The translations under genes were made by a program, and so were the position numbers. From Watersipora subatra (lineage: Eukaryota; Bryozoa; Gymnolaemata; Cheilostomatida; Watersiporidae): 64,000 nt of DNA. The stretch lies in NCBI RefSeq assembly GCF_963576615.1, contig NC_088716.1, positions 57,815,681-57,879,680 of the forward strand, written 5' to 3'. Positions 14,201 through 26,500 of this stretch are shown piece after piece. Under the pieces are notes generated by a model. The model saw only the letters and a list, made by a program, of their open reading frames with translations, made no database searches and was not told the origin of the DNA. The stretch's first letter is position 1; every line of letters begins with the position of its first letter.

Positions 14201-17200
14201 GAGGATTTAAAGAAAAAAAAAATTTGAATAGTGTATGTGAGAAATATCGAAAATTTTAAAGGTTTTCCCTTCTGGACACTACACGGGTTCATATGTTTTT
14301 CTTGTGTTTATATTTTCAAGGATTAAAATTGAGAATGACATTTTTTCTATTTTATGTGATTGCTGATAATGTTAGCATGCATTATAATTCATAGTGTCTT
14401 TGAGAACAATTGTATAGTTACACAACATGACCATAAGGGATATCAATATTTTTTAGATTTTAGCTCTTTTCCTGAGACACCATCTTTGATACCCTATATA
14501 TATTTATGTGGCAACATGAGGTTTAAAAAAATAATAGCATCATGACCTGCAGACTTTTAGCTTCATTTTGATACCCATATTGTTGGTGTACCTTGAATTT
14601 TAAAAATCTTCACTGAGGTTGACGTTCATACGGAATTGGCCATAATGGAAAAAAGAAATGGCAGTGCTGGTTGTTGAAAAAGTAGTTGTCAGCAGGAATT
14701 GGCAGAGTATAATGTAAATGAAAGTTGTTCGAAATGACATAAAATGAATTTGAGGGAGCACGACTTCAAAAAGGTGCAAATAACAATTTCAACAAATATA
14801 GATAAGTTAGATAAGTTCAGCGTTCTGTTAAAGGTCACGCAATCTAGTCTCCTCTCTTTTACGTTGTAGGATTTGGTCATTGATAGCTAATCGAGTGATG
14901 TGCTCCTTAGCGAAGTTGTTAACAACTAAGTCATTAATGTTTCAAACTCGAGAGAGAGAGAGCAACAAACGATATTCCAGTGGTCTTTTCGTGGTGTCCT
15001 ATATCAATGACAGCCTTAGCCATGGTAAGACCTTGACTCTTGTGTATTGTCAAACCCCATGCTAGATCGAAAGGAATGCCTGTGCGACTAAGAGTGGCAT
15101 GGCCGGCAGTCCAAGTACATTTGATAGGTGTAACTGGAAAACTGTTGGGGTGTTCGGGAAGGAACGTTGGACCAGTATAATCTGGAAATATGCAGACAAC
15201 GAAAGCAGGTAATGCAGGCGGACCTTGATTTGCACAGTATATAATACACAAGACAGTACCAATTGAACCATTGACTAATCCCTTCTCAGCCCAAAGATTT
15301 GCTCTAAGCTTAACTCGTGATCCGACTGATAGAAATCCAGTGCGTTGGCATGCAAGATTAGAAGATGCCAAGTGAGCATTGCGTTTTGATTTAATCTACT
15401 TTACACCTAATCTACTACTATCTCAACCTATGTTTTACAACAATAAATAACACCTAATCACACAAAAAATCACACCTAATCTACTACTATCTCACACCTA
15501 TGTTTTACAACAATAAAATAAATATTAATTAAAGCTGTAGGCCTAACCTACCGTAATGTATGTAATTTAACAACAACAATAAGGAAATATGTTTATTAAA
15601 ACTCTGAAATGCAAAATTAAAAGTAAAATGGCAACTGTATACTATACACAGTTGTAAAGTTGATTGTGTTGAATGTAGAATGGTTTTGATAGCGATCTTT
15701 AACAGAAAGCAAGTATGAGCATTCACGCGTCTGGAAGTTTTCTGCAAACTGGAGCAAAATAAAAAAATGTTCTCATCATAAAGGGGCATTGTAGTTCGGC
15801 CCTAGCTTGTACATAGGTTGTAAAGAATTTCGGCTAACGTTTTAAATAATTTAATGAAACCTTCGGTAATTGGTCAAAAAAACATAGGCTGATGAACTGT
15901 GTCCCACAATTTCGTACCTGTAAATCGGTCTACACCTCAAACGGTCTACGTTTATTACAGAAACCTTCGGATAAATTCGATTAATTATTCTTATAATTAA
16001 ATCTAACAAAAATGTTAGAAACCTTAGCAAGTAAACAATGCCATAAACTGGTGAAATGAGCACGTTTTTCTCGTGAAATGCACACTGCTAAACAGTTCTA
16101 CTATCTGTCGCACAGCTTTATTGACGTATCGTAAGCCGGTCTTAACTATTATTAAACCAAGCTTTTCAAGCATTTTGTGGCGATTTTTGGCCGAATTAAT
16201 CTGTCTATTTATGTATAATCCGATCAGATGGGTAAGTTTTAAGATACTGTCGACACTTTTCAAAGACTTGGTAATATAATTAAATAGGTTTATATGTGTT
16301 TTGTATCGTTATTATACTTTAACGACTGCACAGAAAAATGGTTAAATTTGTTGATGAGATTTTGGTCCAAGGGTTTGCGACGTTGTGGATGAATATTTTT
16401 CGTGAGTTGTGTGCACATGCATTTATCATAAAAACTCTCAAACATTCGCTCCGTTCGTTTGGTCGTGGGATGATGAAATTCCTAAAATGCTCTGATCGTG
16501 TTATGTGGTGATACCACTGCAGTGTTAGGCTAAATTATATGACCATTTCAACTAACTAAAATCAGCTAATTACTAGCAACTGACTCACCAACTAATGGCC
16601 TGAGTACTATGTGATTTAACAGGCTTATTAATGTCTATTCAACTGTGTATTTTTATGCAGCGCGGCTCAAGATGCTCTCGATGAATCTGGCAGAATGCTG
16701 ACAGATATGCTGTCAAACGTAGAGTTTGAATTCGACAAACTGTCCAGCTTCAAGCAGCAAGTTGTGTTTGCTGGCATGTCTAACACAGAGACCATCGATG
16801 CTTTTGAGAGAGCGGCGAGTAAGCAATCACATCATACTTGGATTTAATTATTATTTTTTAAGATAAGCCTAGTTGCACCTGCAAGAAACTTGCAATTGGT
16901 CTATCCAAAATGCATTCTTTGATAAAAGAATTGTTTACCTTATAGATAACATATTATACTAGTGTGCTGGCAGTCCCATGCGCTGTAGGCGTTTTTCATG
17001 TGTAATAATCATGTGCATAGTTATTCTATCACATAGCAAGGTAGGCAAGTGGTGCAGTTGGTAGTGCACTTGGCTGTAAATAGCGTGGCTTCCGACAAAT
17101 GGACAGACACGGCGCTTATTATAGTAAATATTGACTCTATTTTGACGTTACTTTCATTCTTTTTCATTTTGTCGATGTTCATTATACTTATGGTGTAGTG

Positions 17201-20048
17201 TCGATGTTTATCATGCTGAATAGCTAGTACTCATGGTGTAGTGTCGATGTTTTCATGCCGAATCGCTAGTACTCATGGTGTAGTGTCGATATTCATCATG
17301 GCAAATCGCTAGTACTCATGGTGTAGTGTCGATGTTGATCATGCTGAATAGCTAGTACTCATGGTGTAGTGTCGATGTTCATCATGGCAAATCGCTAGTA
17401 CTCATTGTGTAGTGTCGATGTTCATCATGGCAAATCGCTAGTACTCATGGTGTAGTGTGGATGTTGATCATGCTGAATAGCTAGTACTCATGGTGTAGTG
17501 TCGATGTTCATCATGGCAAATCGCTAGTACTCATGGTGTAGTGTCGATGTTCATCATGGCAAATCGCTAGTACTCATGGTGTAGTGTCGATGTTCATCAT
17601 GGCAAATCGCTAGTACTCATGGTGTAGTGTCGATGTTGATCATGCTGAATAGCTAGTACTCATGGTGTAGTGTGGATGTTGATCATGCTGAATAGCTAGT
17701 ACTCATGGTGTAGTGTCGATGTTCATCATGGCAAATCGCTAGTACTCATGGTGTAGTGTCGATGTTCATCATGGCAAATCGCTAGTACTCATGGTGTAGT
17801 GTCGATGTTCATCATGCTGAATAGCTAGTACTCATGGTGTAGTGTCGATGTTCATCATGCCGAATCGCTAATACTCGTGGTGTAGTGTCGATGTTGATCA
17901 TGCTGAATAGCTAGTACTCATGGTGTAGTGTCGATGTTTATCATGCTGAATAGCTAGTACTCATGGTGTAGTGTCGATGTTCATCATGGCAAATCGCTAG
18001 TACTCATGGTGTAGCGTCGATGTTCATCATGGCAAATCGCTAATACTCGTGGTGTAGTGATGAGTGACAAGGGCGCAAAGCCTTGTCCACAATCCTTATT
18101 CAGCAACAAAGCTTAGTAAAAGTTAACCACATGGTGAAACTTTTACTACTTTTAAAGTTATGTCTCCTTGTCACCAAGCCATCTCCGTAGTAATAGCAGC
18201 AATAGCATCTTGTAAGTATGTCAGTGAGTAAGGTATGGCAAGACTCAAGAATTTGCGGCCTAAATCGAGAGATGCAAACCTTTTTCAGTTAGAATTAACA
18301 ATTTTTATTCGTTCTTCTGGCAGATGCTGCCGTAGTTCCTTTACTCACCTTTATTTAGTCAGCAAACACATCCAAGATGCTAGAACTGGAAGTTAGTATA
18401 TAGAAATGGCTATAAGTCACCATGTTAGGTTTACAAAAAGGGTGCGGTTCTTACTATCTTTCTTGTTATGTTAGTGGTTCTCTAAAGGTTCATAAAACTG
18501 TTTGTTTTTTTCGAGAGTTGCTGCCCAAAATCAGAAGAGTGTATTAGATATGAAGGTTGTCTGGTTTCATTCACAATTAGTCTACAGATCAAGGTTGCCT
18601 AAAACACTCGCTTCTTCCGTTTGCAGTGGAGGTCCGTCAGATATTTTCCAATCATGGATTACCGATTATTGATGAGCGAACACCCACACCTCATGTCACC
18701 CTATTTAAAGGTAGCAGAAAAGGTCTCACAGTTATCTTGTAACGCGTGACTGGAGATTTCTCTTCTTTATTCACGAACATGTTTGTTATCGATTTTGTGT
18801 CAGAAACCGTGAACCCTCCTAAACATGTTGCTTATTGCATTGCAAATTGGTGCAGAGTAGCATTTGTTGCGCAATATTTGCCAGAGGCAACTATCATTCA
18901 TATAATTACGCATCACAAACACCCGACATAATTTTCTAACATGGAAGTAGATTTCCACAAACGAGATGCATTTTATGACCTGTAATTTTATAATATAATT
19001 TTTATGACTGATTTTTTTATGACCAACTGTCTAGTGCTAAAAAACTTTTTAGTGAGTTTTCATGACTGCAGCTGAAGGTCTGTCAGATTTTTACTCCAAA
19101 TTCTGCCAAACTTTTAAATCACATCCACTCAGTAAAATATATTCGCCATGTTTACCTTATGGTGTATTAAAGATAACCTTACACAATGTTTTAGTAGATT
19201 TTATTGAAAAGTATCGGCATTTTCCTATCATTTGTGGTTGTTTTTATGATTTGGGGTGATCTGACTGCTAGGATGTTTTAAGATTAAAATTTACAAAACT
19301 TGATCGCTGTTAAAATGTCCAGAAGGAAAATATATATACGCCAAAATTGTGTCATTAGCTTTGCAGCTGCCTGTTTCTCTTGTTATTGATACTGGTTAGG
19401 CCTATTGTGTTCAAGTTGTGGCATTACGTGTCTCTAATCTGCCGTTTTCGTTTCCGAAGTGCAACTACATACGTCATAAGCACACTTTTGCTTGAATCTG
19501 AGCGCTTCAACCGCAATCGAGTTTTTGTTGATGTTAATCTTGGAATATCCTGGGTGTCAGATTACTTCAAACATTAAATCCAGCTGCAAAGGATAGAAAA
19601 CTACCAACACTTTCTGATATAATCTATTAAAATTGTTTGTGTTGTTATGGTTAATCTTATAACTATATGCAAGCTTATTGGATTTTACCACCAAGGCTAT
19701 TTACCTCATGTTATATATTTGCTCTATACCCATGTTATACGCGTGTTTATCAAATCTAAATCTATCTTTTGGTTACACACGTACTGCGAGTAATAATTAT
19801 CGCTAATTTGAAATATCCACAAGCACACGTATTTTTCATCTACAGGTGGTAAAATTCCCAGAAGTATATATGAATCCATCGCAGAGACAAATTGCGGTAG
19901 GGAGTCATTTGACACTCTCCAGTTGTGTTCCATGACAAAACCTAAGCAGCCGAATGGCTACTATCATGTCTTCAAAACTGCAAGAATAGCATCGATAGTA
20001 GACAACTCCGGTAAAACTAAAGAAAGCGCTATTCGTGAAGATTTGTAG
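8202..20048 (+). CDS. AKAP7-like: AKAP7-like 2H phosphoesterase, five exons
   Basis: Exons by splice signals and reading phase: 8202-8450, 9041-9174, 16661-16818, 18627-18710 and 19846-20048 (TAG), about 275 residues. The protein matches the AKAP7 central (2'-5' RNA ligase-like) domain. After a basic segment comes PNAFVSLQIQN, then the first HxT motif in FHLTLMV (His about 113), the second in PHVTLFK (His about 203), and the family signature LCSMTKPKQPNGYYH. Two HxT/S motifs define the catalytic pair of 2H phosphoesterases. Intron 1 uses a GC donor (CAG/GCAAGT). The start is uncertain: ATG 8202 keeps the frame open, but an acceptor at 8289/8290 or an upstream exon is possible. The product ends about 25 residues after NGYYH, so the amphipathic PKA-binding helix of vertebrate AKAP7 is not visible. 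ASCC1 and LENG9 share the fold but fit less well. Confidence 0.88.
10072..10892. mobile_element. PIF/Harbinger-like MITE, copy 1
   Basis: The terminal inverted repeat begins AGGCGTGGTCACACGAGCAC and returns in reverse complement at 10892. TTA flanks both ends (10069-10071 and 10893-10895). Three-base TWA target duplications and AGGC...TCACAC ends fit PIF/Harbinger. The GC-rich ends contrast with the AT-rich middle, and no transposase is encoded. Confidence 0.8.
11595..12390 (-). pseudogene. Decayed DNA-transposon-derived gene
   Basis: Read on the minus strand, the order is YFATSHGKGAVDGV (about 12375-12330), then LPGTHGVHY in another frame, then FAIGKLVAVAYECGAYIG (about 11920-11870), and a tail with WPAKDK in a third frame. 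I recall this order (SHGKG.cDGvGG, then a small barrel-like V.Y...YIG module, then WP..D) from a family of repetitive, probably transposon-encoded invertebrate proteins. At least two frameshifts and a stop interrupt it. It lies in intron 2 of the AKAP7-like gene in antisense. The superfamily assignment is not secure. Confidence 0.55.
12607..13982 (+). mobile_element. Helitron-like non-autonomous copy 2
   Basis: It begins A/TCTATATATAAATA, has tgtgtgtcattccggctata near the head, and ends with the hairpin acccaggcaacgccgggt. Eleven bases later comes CTAG at 13979-13982, followed by T. These are the TC...CTRR ends expected of a Helitron inserted between A and T. It shares the blocks ttcaaagttttgatgg, acacacacttctatgca and catgatatg with copy 3 at 61796. 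Three diverged internal repeats of about 100-150 bp lie in 13560-13960, where copy 3 has one. No Rep/helicase is encoded. Confidence 0.75.
14828..15395 (-). pseudogene. PIF1-type helicase C-terminal fragment
   Basis: Minus-strand frames give GSRVKLRANLW, then GIPFDLAWGLTIHKSQGLTM (a conserved motif of the PIF1/RecD helicase C-terminal half), then FVALS. The frame then breaks inside a GA run at about 14950-14962 and resumes one frame over with INDLVVNNFAKEHITRLA down to a stop at 14828-14830. PIF1-family helicases occur as host genes and in Helitrons and related elements. The truncation, the intronic position and the neighbouring Helitron-like copy favour a transposon relic. The N-terminal half with the Walker motifs is absent. 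Confidence 0.75.
15396..15520. repeat. Two-copy direct repeat of about 75 bp
   Basis: The phrase cctaatctactactatctca followed by cctatgttttacaacaataa occurs twice, about 74 bp apart. Confidence 0.8.
17172..18059. repeat. 43-bp minisatellite, about 20 copies, in intron 3
   Basis: The unit contains tagtactcatggtgtagtgt followed by cgatgtt. About 20 copies fit between 17172 and 18059. Two sequence classes alternate irregularly: one with catcatggcaaatcgc and one with gatcatgctgaatagc. The array lies entirely within intron 3 of the AKAP7-like gene. Confidence 0.95.
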
Positions 20049-20522
20049 CTTGTCTGACTGGGCTTCATTCAGACCAGCCAGTTTTGGAGTTACATCATCA
20101 CTCATATTCTAGATGTACAATGTCTTATAGCAATCCTATGGCTACCTTAGGAACTTGTTTTTCTAGCTGTCTGATAGTTTATCCTGTTCATAAAATGTTG
20201 CCATCAGAATTAAAGTTATCTTGACTACATCTTGACTACTGTTTTCATGGTAAGCAGTGTTTATTTTATCAAATAGGGATGAGCGAGCAAAGTAGACCTC
20301 ACTGTCACTACATTCAATTGCATGTACATGTATATTATTTTATATATGCAATGTTTATCTGTGGACTACGCAACTGTATAATTTGGCATGCATTTAGACC
20401 TTTTACATCAAGGTCAAGAGAATAACATTATAATATGTTACAGAATATAGTATATCAATATTACACAAATACAATACACCTATATACACTGGCAACAAAT
20501 CCATGTTACGCTCTCATCAGCT
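20049..20522. other. Convergent intergenic segment
   Basis: Only 474 bp separate the stop codons of the AKAP7-like gene (+) and the SANT gene (-). It must contain both 3' untranslated regions. An ATTAAA near 20212 is a possible plus-strand poly(A) signal. No other feature is seen. Confidence 0.5.
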
Positions 20523-23500
20523 TCAGGAATTGACAATCTTCTTGAGGGCAGCTTTGTCTCTAAGAGAAAGCTCCAACTCGTGTATAGCCTCATCCTCGAC
20601 TAATGCAACATCCTCTGGGCTATTGAACCCGGCCTTTACAAGCTTGGCAAGGCCGGCATCAGTCAGCGGGTGAGTCAATGTCTTGTTCCACTCACTCATC
20701 TTCATACCTTTCTCACTCAATACTGTAAAGACAGTGCAAATTTTTGGGCTTAGCTACGGCTTCATAAAGCATCAACGTTTAAATAGTCTAAATGAGTCAG
20801 GAAGTGCTGACCCAAATACTCATATAGCATCGGTAGGTACAGGAGCACAAGCAAAGGAGTGCATCAGTCCTCCCCTTCTGAAGCATGACTATATTGTTAC
20901 AAGCAGTTAATAAACCACCATAAGATTCAATAGCCGACTATAATTTGTTCAAAATATGAATATGGTTCTTAAAGAGAAAAGTTTATTAGGATTTCTTCAG
21001 GATGTATGAGTTAAATATTAGCTTAAATTTGATGTTGAAAGATTTGTCCAAACAAGAAAGTTCTTTTCATCAAAGATAGTGTAATAGGTTACTTTACTGC
21101 TTACGAAGATGGTAGATCAGTGCAATATGAGTTTTAGTTCATTAGAACCATTTTTCATATACAGTCGAACCTCTACTTATGAAATACTATACACAAAATT
21201 TTAAATTTACTAAGTGTGTTTGGGAAGAAAATTTGCTTAGACTTATGAAGGATGTTTCTAGATATGAAATGTTGAAACGCTTTTCGTACTTTGGCTCGTT
21301 TGCTTCTAATGTGTACAACCTACAACACGACCATTGTGTTTCTCTAGCGAAAGTTGGTAAACAAAAAGTGATTTATTTTCATTTATTATATAAATTGGAG
21401 TTATCATATATCGCATATATATACATATGTGTATATTGCGTATTTTATGTATTGGATTGAATTGCCAGAGACCCAAGTTGTTCTAATATGTTTTACCATT
21501 AACATAGTAGAACAACTTAGGTTTCTAGCGATTAAAGTTATGTGTTTTCTGTATGATTATTCAATTCGCGCTGATGTAAAATCTTTCTACTTATGTTTTT
21601 AAAAACTTATTCTGAGCGAAACAATACCAAGTTAACAACACAACATCCACCCTGTCCTGACTGCCATCTTCCAACTTCCCCTGGTCTTTTCTAAACCTTG
21701 GTTAGACAGCCAACATCAAAGGTTAACAAACATTTCATTCGTAGTTTTATCTGTTATTTCTCGGTTGGTTCTTTTTTGCTGTATACTTTTGTTTCTTATG
21801 TAGTAATATAACTTTACACATGTATTTGTTACCGATTTTAACAATTATATTTATAAATAAAAACGTTATGCTAGAGTTTTGTGAAGGCTTGGAGCCGATT
21901 GGGAAATGGTAAAATCGGTTTCCACTGTATAAAATGTATTATTCATGAAATGGCTTCCAGAATGAATTATTTTCATAAATAGAGGATCCATTATATATTG
22001 TTATTATAGAAAGAGGGTTTTGAAATTATGACAACAAAGTCTGGAAAAATCAGTAGGAAAATAACATTCATCTCAAGTGCTAATTAACATTGACGCGTGA
22101 AAAGACCAAGCGTGGGAAATTATACACAGATTTAAATATGTACATGCAAAGTCGATTCATTGGGCCATCAAGAAAATAGAACACTTACAAATATTTTCAT
22201 CAGTATCCGGTGCGCAGCCCCGCACTTCCAAAACAGTTCCATCATCATTGGTGATCACTTGGTATTGTTGTAGCTTCAGGCCTAGAGCATCAAGGTTCAA
22301 GTTTTATTACCTCCCATTAGTAATTACTATCATACTCCAACTAGCAAACGTATATATTTAATCTCACAGTTGCCTTTGCAAGAAAAAGTGGTGATACACA
22401 TACATGAGCGATAGATAGTTCAAGATTTCTTTTTGCGAGCCCGAAATTGTTAAGCAATGGGATACACGCATGGACTGATGAGATTCAACAACAATAACAG
22501 CACGTATTTTTTAGAGAACCCAACAAACCTCCATGTTCAAGAGCATGCTCCAGAGCTAGCTTGTCATGGTAGTTTAGATTCAAATATGAAATGTTAGCGC
22601 CACTCTTTCGCAGAAGGTCAAGGTGAGTCACGTCTCTAAAGCCACTCCTTATCAGAGTCCTAAGACCCGAGTCTGTCATTGCGTATTGCAGGGAAGAATT
22701 CCAGTTGGTCCATTCCATGTCAATAGCGACATCCGCGGGTACTTCTATATGGATGTAGAAAACTTCTAATGAGTTGATTAGATGTAGAGACAAAAATTAG
22801 GCAGAAAAATATGAAAAGCAATTTCAAAAAGCTGACATGGCAATAATTATGAATTTATAATTATATACCTAGCCTGTCTCGACAAACTGTTGTTTTCGCG
22901 GAGTTGTACCCTGGCGAGCGAAGCGAGCAAAACAACAGCTTGTCACAATACGCACTACACCTGATGCATCAGCTGCACTGAAAGGGAGTTGTTCTCTTCT
23001 GTCTATACGGTTTGGGTGCAATTTTATGTCGGTCGCTATATTGGTAATCGTAAGGGATTTAGCCCAAAAATTTATGCAGAAAAAAATAAGATAGAAGTGT
23101 TTAACCAGAGACCAGTCTCTGCGGTAAACTTTAGTAAACTTAAGAACTTGTGCAACAACAGCAACTAAACATGTCGTTATTTGTGTGCTCAATCAGTTTT
23201 CTTTGCATTTTTGTATCAGTCAGTTTTATTTGTTCGTATGGATTTTATTTCTAATGCATTTTATTCTCAAGTTTACCGCAGAGACCAGTATAGTTAAATG
23301 TTCATATCCTATTTTTTCTACATAAATCTTTGGGCTAAATCCGTTATGATTACCAATGGAGCGACCGACATAACATCGCAGCCAAACCGCATTGACGGAA
23401 AAGAACAACTCCTTTTCAGTGCAGCCGACGCATCAGGTGCAGTGCGTATTGTGACAAGCTGTTGTTTTGCTCGCCCCGCTCAACGGGGAACAAATCCGCA

Positions 23501-26500
23501 AAACAACAGTTTGTCAAGACAGGCTACTATATACTTCAAAGTAAAGTTATCAAAATGGCACATGTTTTGTCAGACAAAGGATGGAAGATCATAAAAATAA
23601 GTGGTTTTCTTTACCGCCAGAATAGGGTACTGTGGGTAGTGGGGTACCGACAGAGTGGGTCACAGGCAGGAAAGGAATTATGTGTATCAAATGAAGCAGA
23701 TAGTAAAATAATAACCAGTAAAATGTTATGATGGTCGAAAAGGAACTGGGTGTAATAACAGAGTGATGAAAGAGCGATATGAAAGATGTCAACGGGTGAA
23801 CGCCTCACCTGGGTCGTAAGGAAAAACTGGAGGAAGTTCATTAGATGCAGGTTTGTTGATTTGGGGAGTAAGAATGGCAGCGAGTTGGGCGGAGCTGACT
23901 GGCTGGTTTCCTTCTCTCATCTTCATCAGCTGGACCCGTGCACTCCTCTGCGCAAGAGGTGAAGGAAGCTCACCATCCGCTTCCTTTGAGAATTTTCTCT
24001 ATTCAAAGCAGAGGCAAAATGGTTAGTTTCACAAAAACAAATATTAATGTATAACTAACTGATGGTTTCTACACAAATGGTAAAAACCGTCTTACCACTA
24101 AACACAGCTTTGTGATGAGAATTAGAGGGTTGAGGAATCATTCCTATGAAAAATAAGAATAACAACGAAAAAGTTGGGAGCATGTAGGCTACTTCACGAC
24201 TTTCAGGTCACCTGTTGGAGTTAATAATAAGGAAGCTATCTTTCATCTACAGCATGGACTTGACAAGAAGCAAATATATGATCTAGTTTCGGGCCACAAT
24301 AAAGGGTTGACAGGAAGTGAGCTACCTTCAACCATTAAGGAGAGGAGTGGGTTAACCCACAAACGGAAAGAGTTGTTTCTGAAGAAACGCACGCAGTATC
24401 AGTGATTTGAGGCTGAGGAAGTTTCATTATTCGTGTCTAAATCGCGCGCAACAGAAACTCTACTATAATGGTTGCATACTTAATGAGCTTCAAGTTGACT
24501 GGATTTCAACATTCAAATTTCCGATATGCTTGTATGATAATTGAGATGATGAAACAAGTTGTTGCTTCATAAAACTTGCAAAAACCTTATATTAGAGTTG
24601 CGCCGATTCTAATATCGGTGTCGATATGGGTGTTAAGTATGTGAATCAGCATCGGCCGATCTTTTCTTAAAAAATCGGAAACTTCAGATACTTTTTACAG
24701 GTCAACTATTGAGCAGAAAACCGTATTTTAGCCTGCTACACTAATAACAAATCATCAGCTGCAAGTTCCTTCTTTTTACCTAATGAATTCCGAGCCTGTC
24801 ACACAATCTATTTCATGTCTATAGCCTAATAAACATCCACACAGCTGAGGAGTATTTTGGCTTTAGTCAGGACGTAATCACAAAGTGCAGTATTTCCCAA
24901 TTACAGCGATATGATTTATTGCAGCCAATCACGAACAAAAGAACAATCATGAGAAACAAGAATGCGGTGTAATGTTGCTATTTACTAGCATTACGAAAGT
25001 AATTTGAGCAGCCGATGCATAAAGTTATCTATCTCTCTCTTGATCCTGACTATATGATGTATCGTTTGTATCGCATAAAATAACCTCAGTGGCTTATCGG
25101 TATTTAGCCTGTCCTCCATCATCTGTGGCAAGTGAGTCCTTCAGTACTACTGGCTACATCGATAGTGATAGAGACTTCTCACTGAGATAATTGAATCACT
25201 AATTAAACGAAACATTTATTTGCTCTAAACAGTACAGGCGCAGCAGTTCGTTCAGCAGTAGAAGACTTAATTATCACAGATAAAACTGTACCACTAACAG
25301 TAATTACCATTATTAATAACAGATTTCAAGAACCATGGACTGTTTTGTTACTAGATGCACGGTATGGCAGTATGTGAATGTATATACATGTATGTCTTTT
25401 TTCCATAAATACAAACAAATAATACATCAATATTTATATTTTCTTTGCATTATATTTACATAATGAAATTAACAATTATCTATGCAACCCAAAAGATCTG
25501 AATCGGATTATTTTTCAATGAGAATCAGTATATCGAATCGGTATCTGAATCGGCTGGTGAAATTAGAATCGGGGCATCACTACCTTATATGTTACACTTC
25601 CCTTTTAACAAGACTAGCTTGAATCAGCGGGTGCAAGAGATAGCAGTGATGGGAGGGCCTATTTTACCACCAACTTTCGAGACATGTAAAATAAACCTTG
25701 CGTTGAACACTATGGATTAGTTCTACAGTTGATGATATCAGATTGGTAAACAGTATTGTAAAAGATGTGCATGGCGGCTGGCAACCAAAACATTAGGTAA
25801 TACAAGAGCAGATAAGAACAATATGGACAGAACTGCAAGAAACCTACATTTGGGTTCTTATAGATCTTGTGACCAAAAAGGTTTAGCATAGCAAAGTGTC
25901 GCCATTTAGATTTTCCCTTTCCCTGTTCCATTCTCAACTTCTCTTGAATGTACTGCGATCTCATTTTCTTCAGCTACAAATACAGCACGAAATACAAAGG
26001 CATAAAAGTATTAAGACTAATTATAAGGAATGGCTTCTAGCATTGCCTATTTCGAATTTGTTATAAAACCATGTTAAGCCGGTAAATACAAAATAAATTG
26101 CAACAATGTACTTTGACTGCTATTATTGGTAATGGCAAGGTTATCTAGCCGCTCAAGACAACCTGCTTGAGCAACAGACAGAGCTAACTCCTGACCAACA
26201 TAGTTCATAGTAACAAAAGGAATAAGTGGAGAAATATAGTCATACCTAAATATAGAAGCTTAATGCAATCCAGGACTGAGCTCGTAGGTCATTTCTCTCG
26301 TATCTCAAGGCAATTTTTCTCTTTATAAAGCAACTACACAAAAATTAATCCATTCTCTATCCTCTAAGAAACCATCTAATAACAGGATATACCACAAAAA
26401 TATTTTTTTAATTTTGATGCTTCCCCTCCTACATTAACAAAGTAATAAATAAATATGTAATGGTTATGATCAGGGATAAAATGTAACATTACTATGTACA

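Larger units (their letters stand above)
11036..14285 (+). repeat. Clustered ttctggacactac motif
   Basis: The 13-mer ttctggacactac, or a one- or two-base variant, occurs at about 11040, 11211, 11404, 11417, 14066, 14084, 14101 and 14271, always on the plus strand. The two clusters flank a decayed transposon gene and a Helitron-like copy. Repeated subterminal motifs are typical of transposase binding sites, so this may mark the two ends of one old DNA transposon. That is inference. Confidence 0.55.
9175..16660. other. Intron 2 of the AKAP7-like gene, rich in transposon remnants
   Basis: This 7.5-kb intron contains a PIF/Harbinger-like element, a decayed transposon gene, a Helitron-like copy, repeated ttctggacactac motifs and a PIF1-type helicase fragment, all listed separately. 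I found no host exon in it that keeps the reading phase. Confidence 0.7.

Noticed and set aside
17038-17085. tRNA-like A-box phrase (tggtgcagttggtagtgca)
   Set aside because: No B-box or cloverleaf follows at the right distance; at best a SINE fragment.
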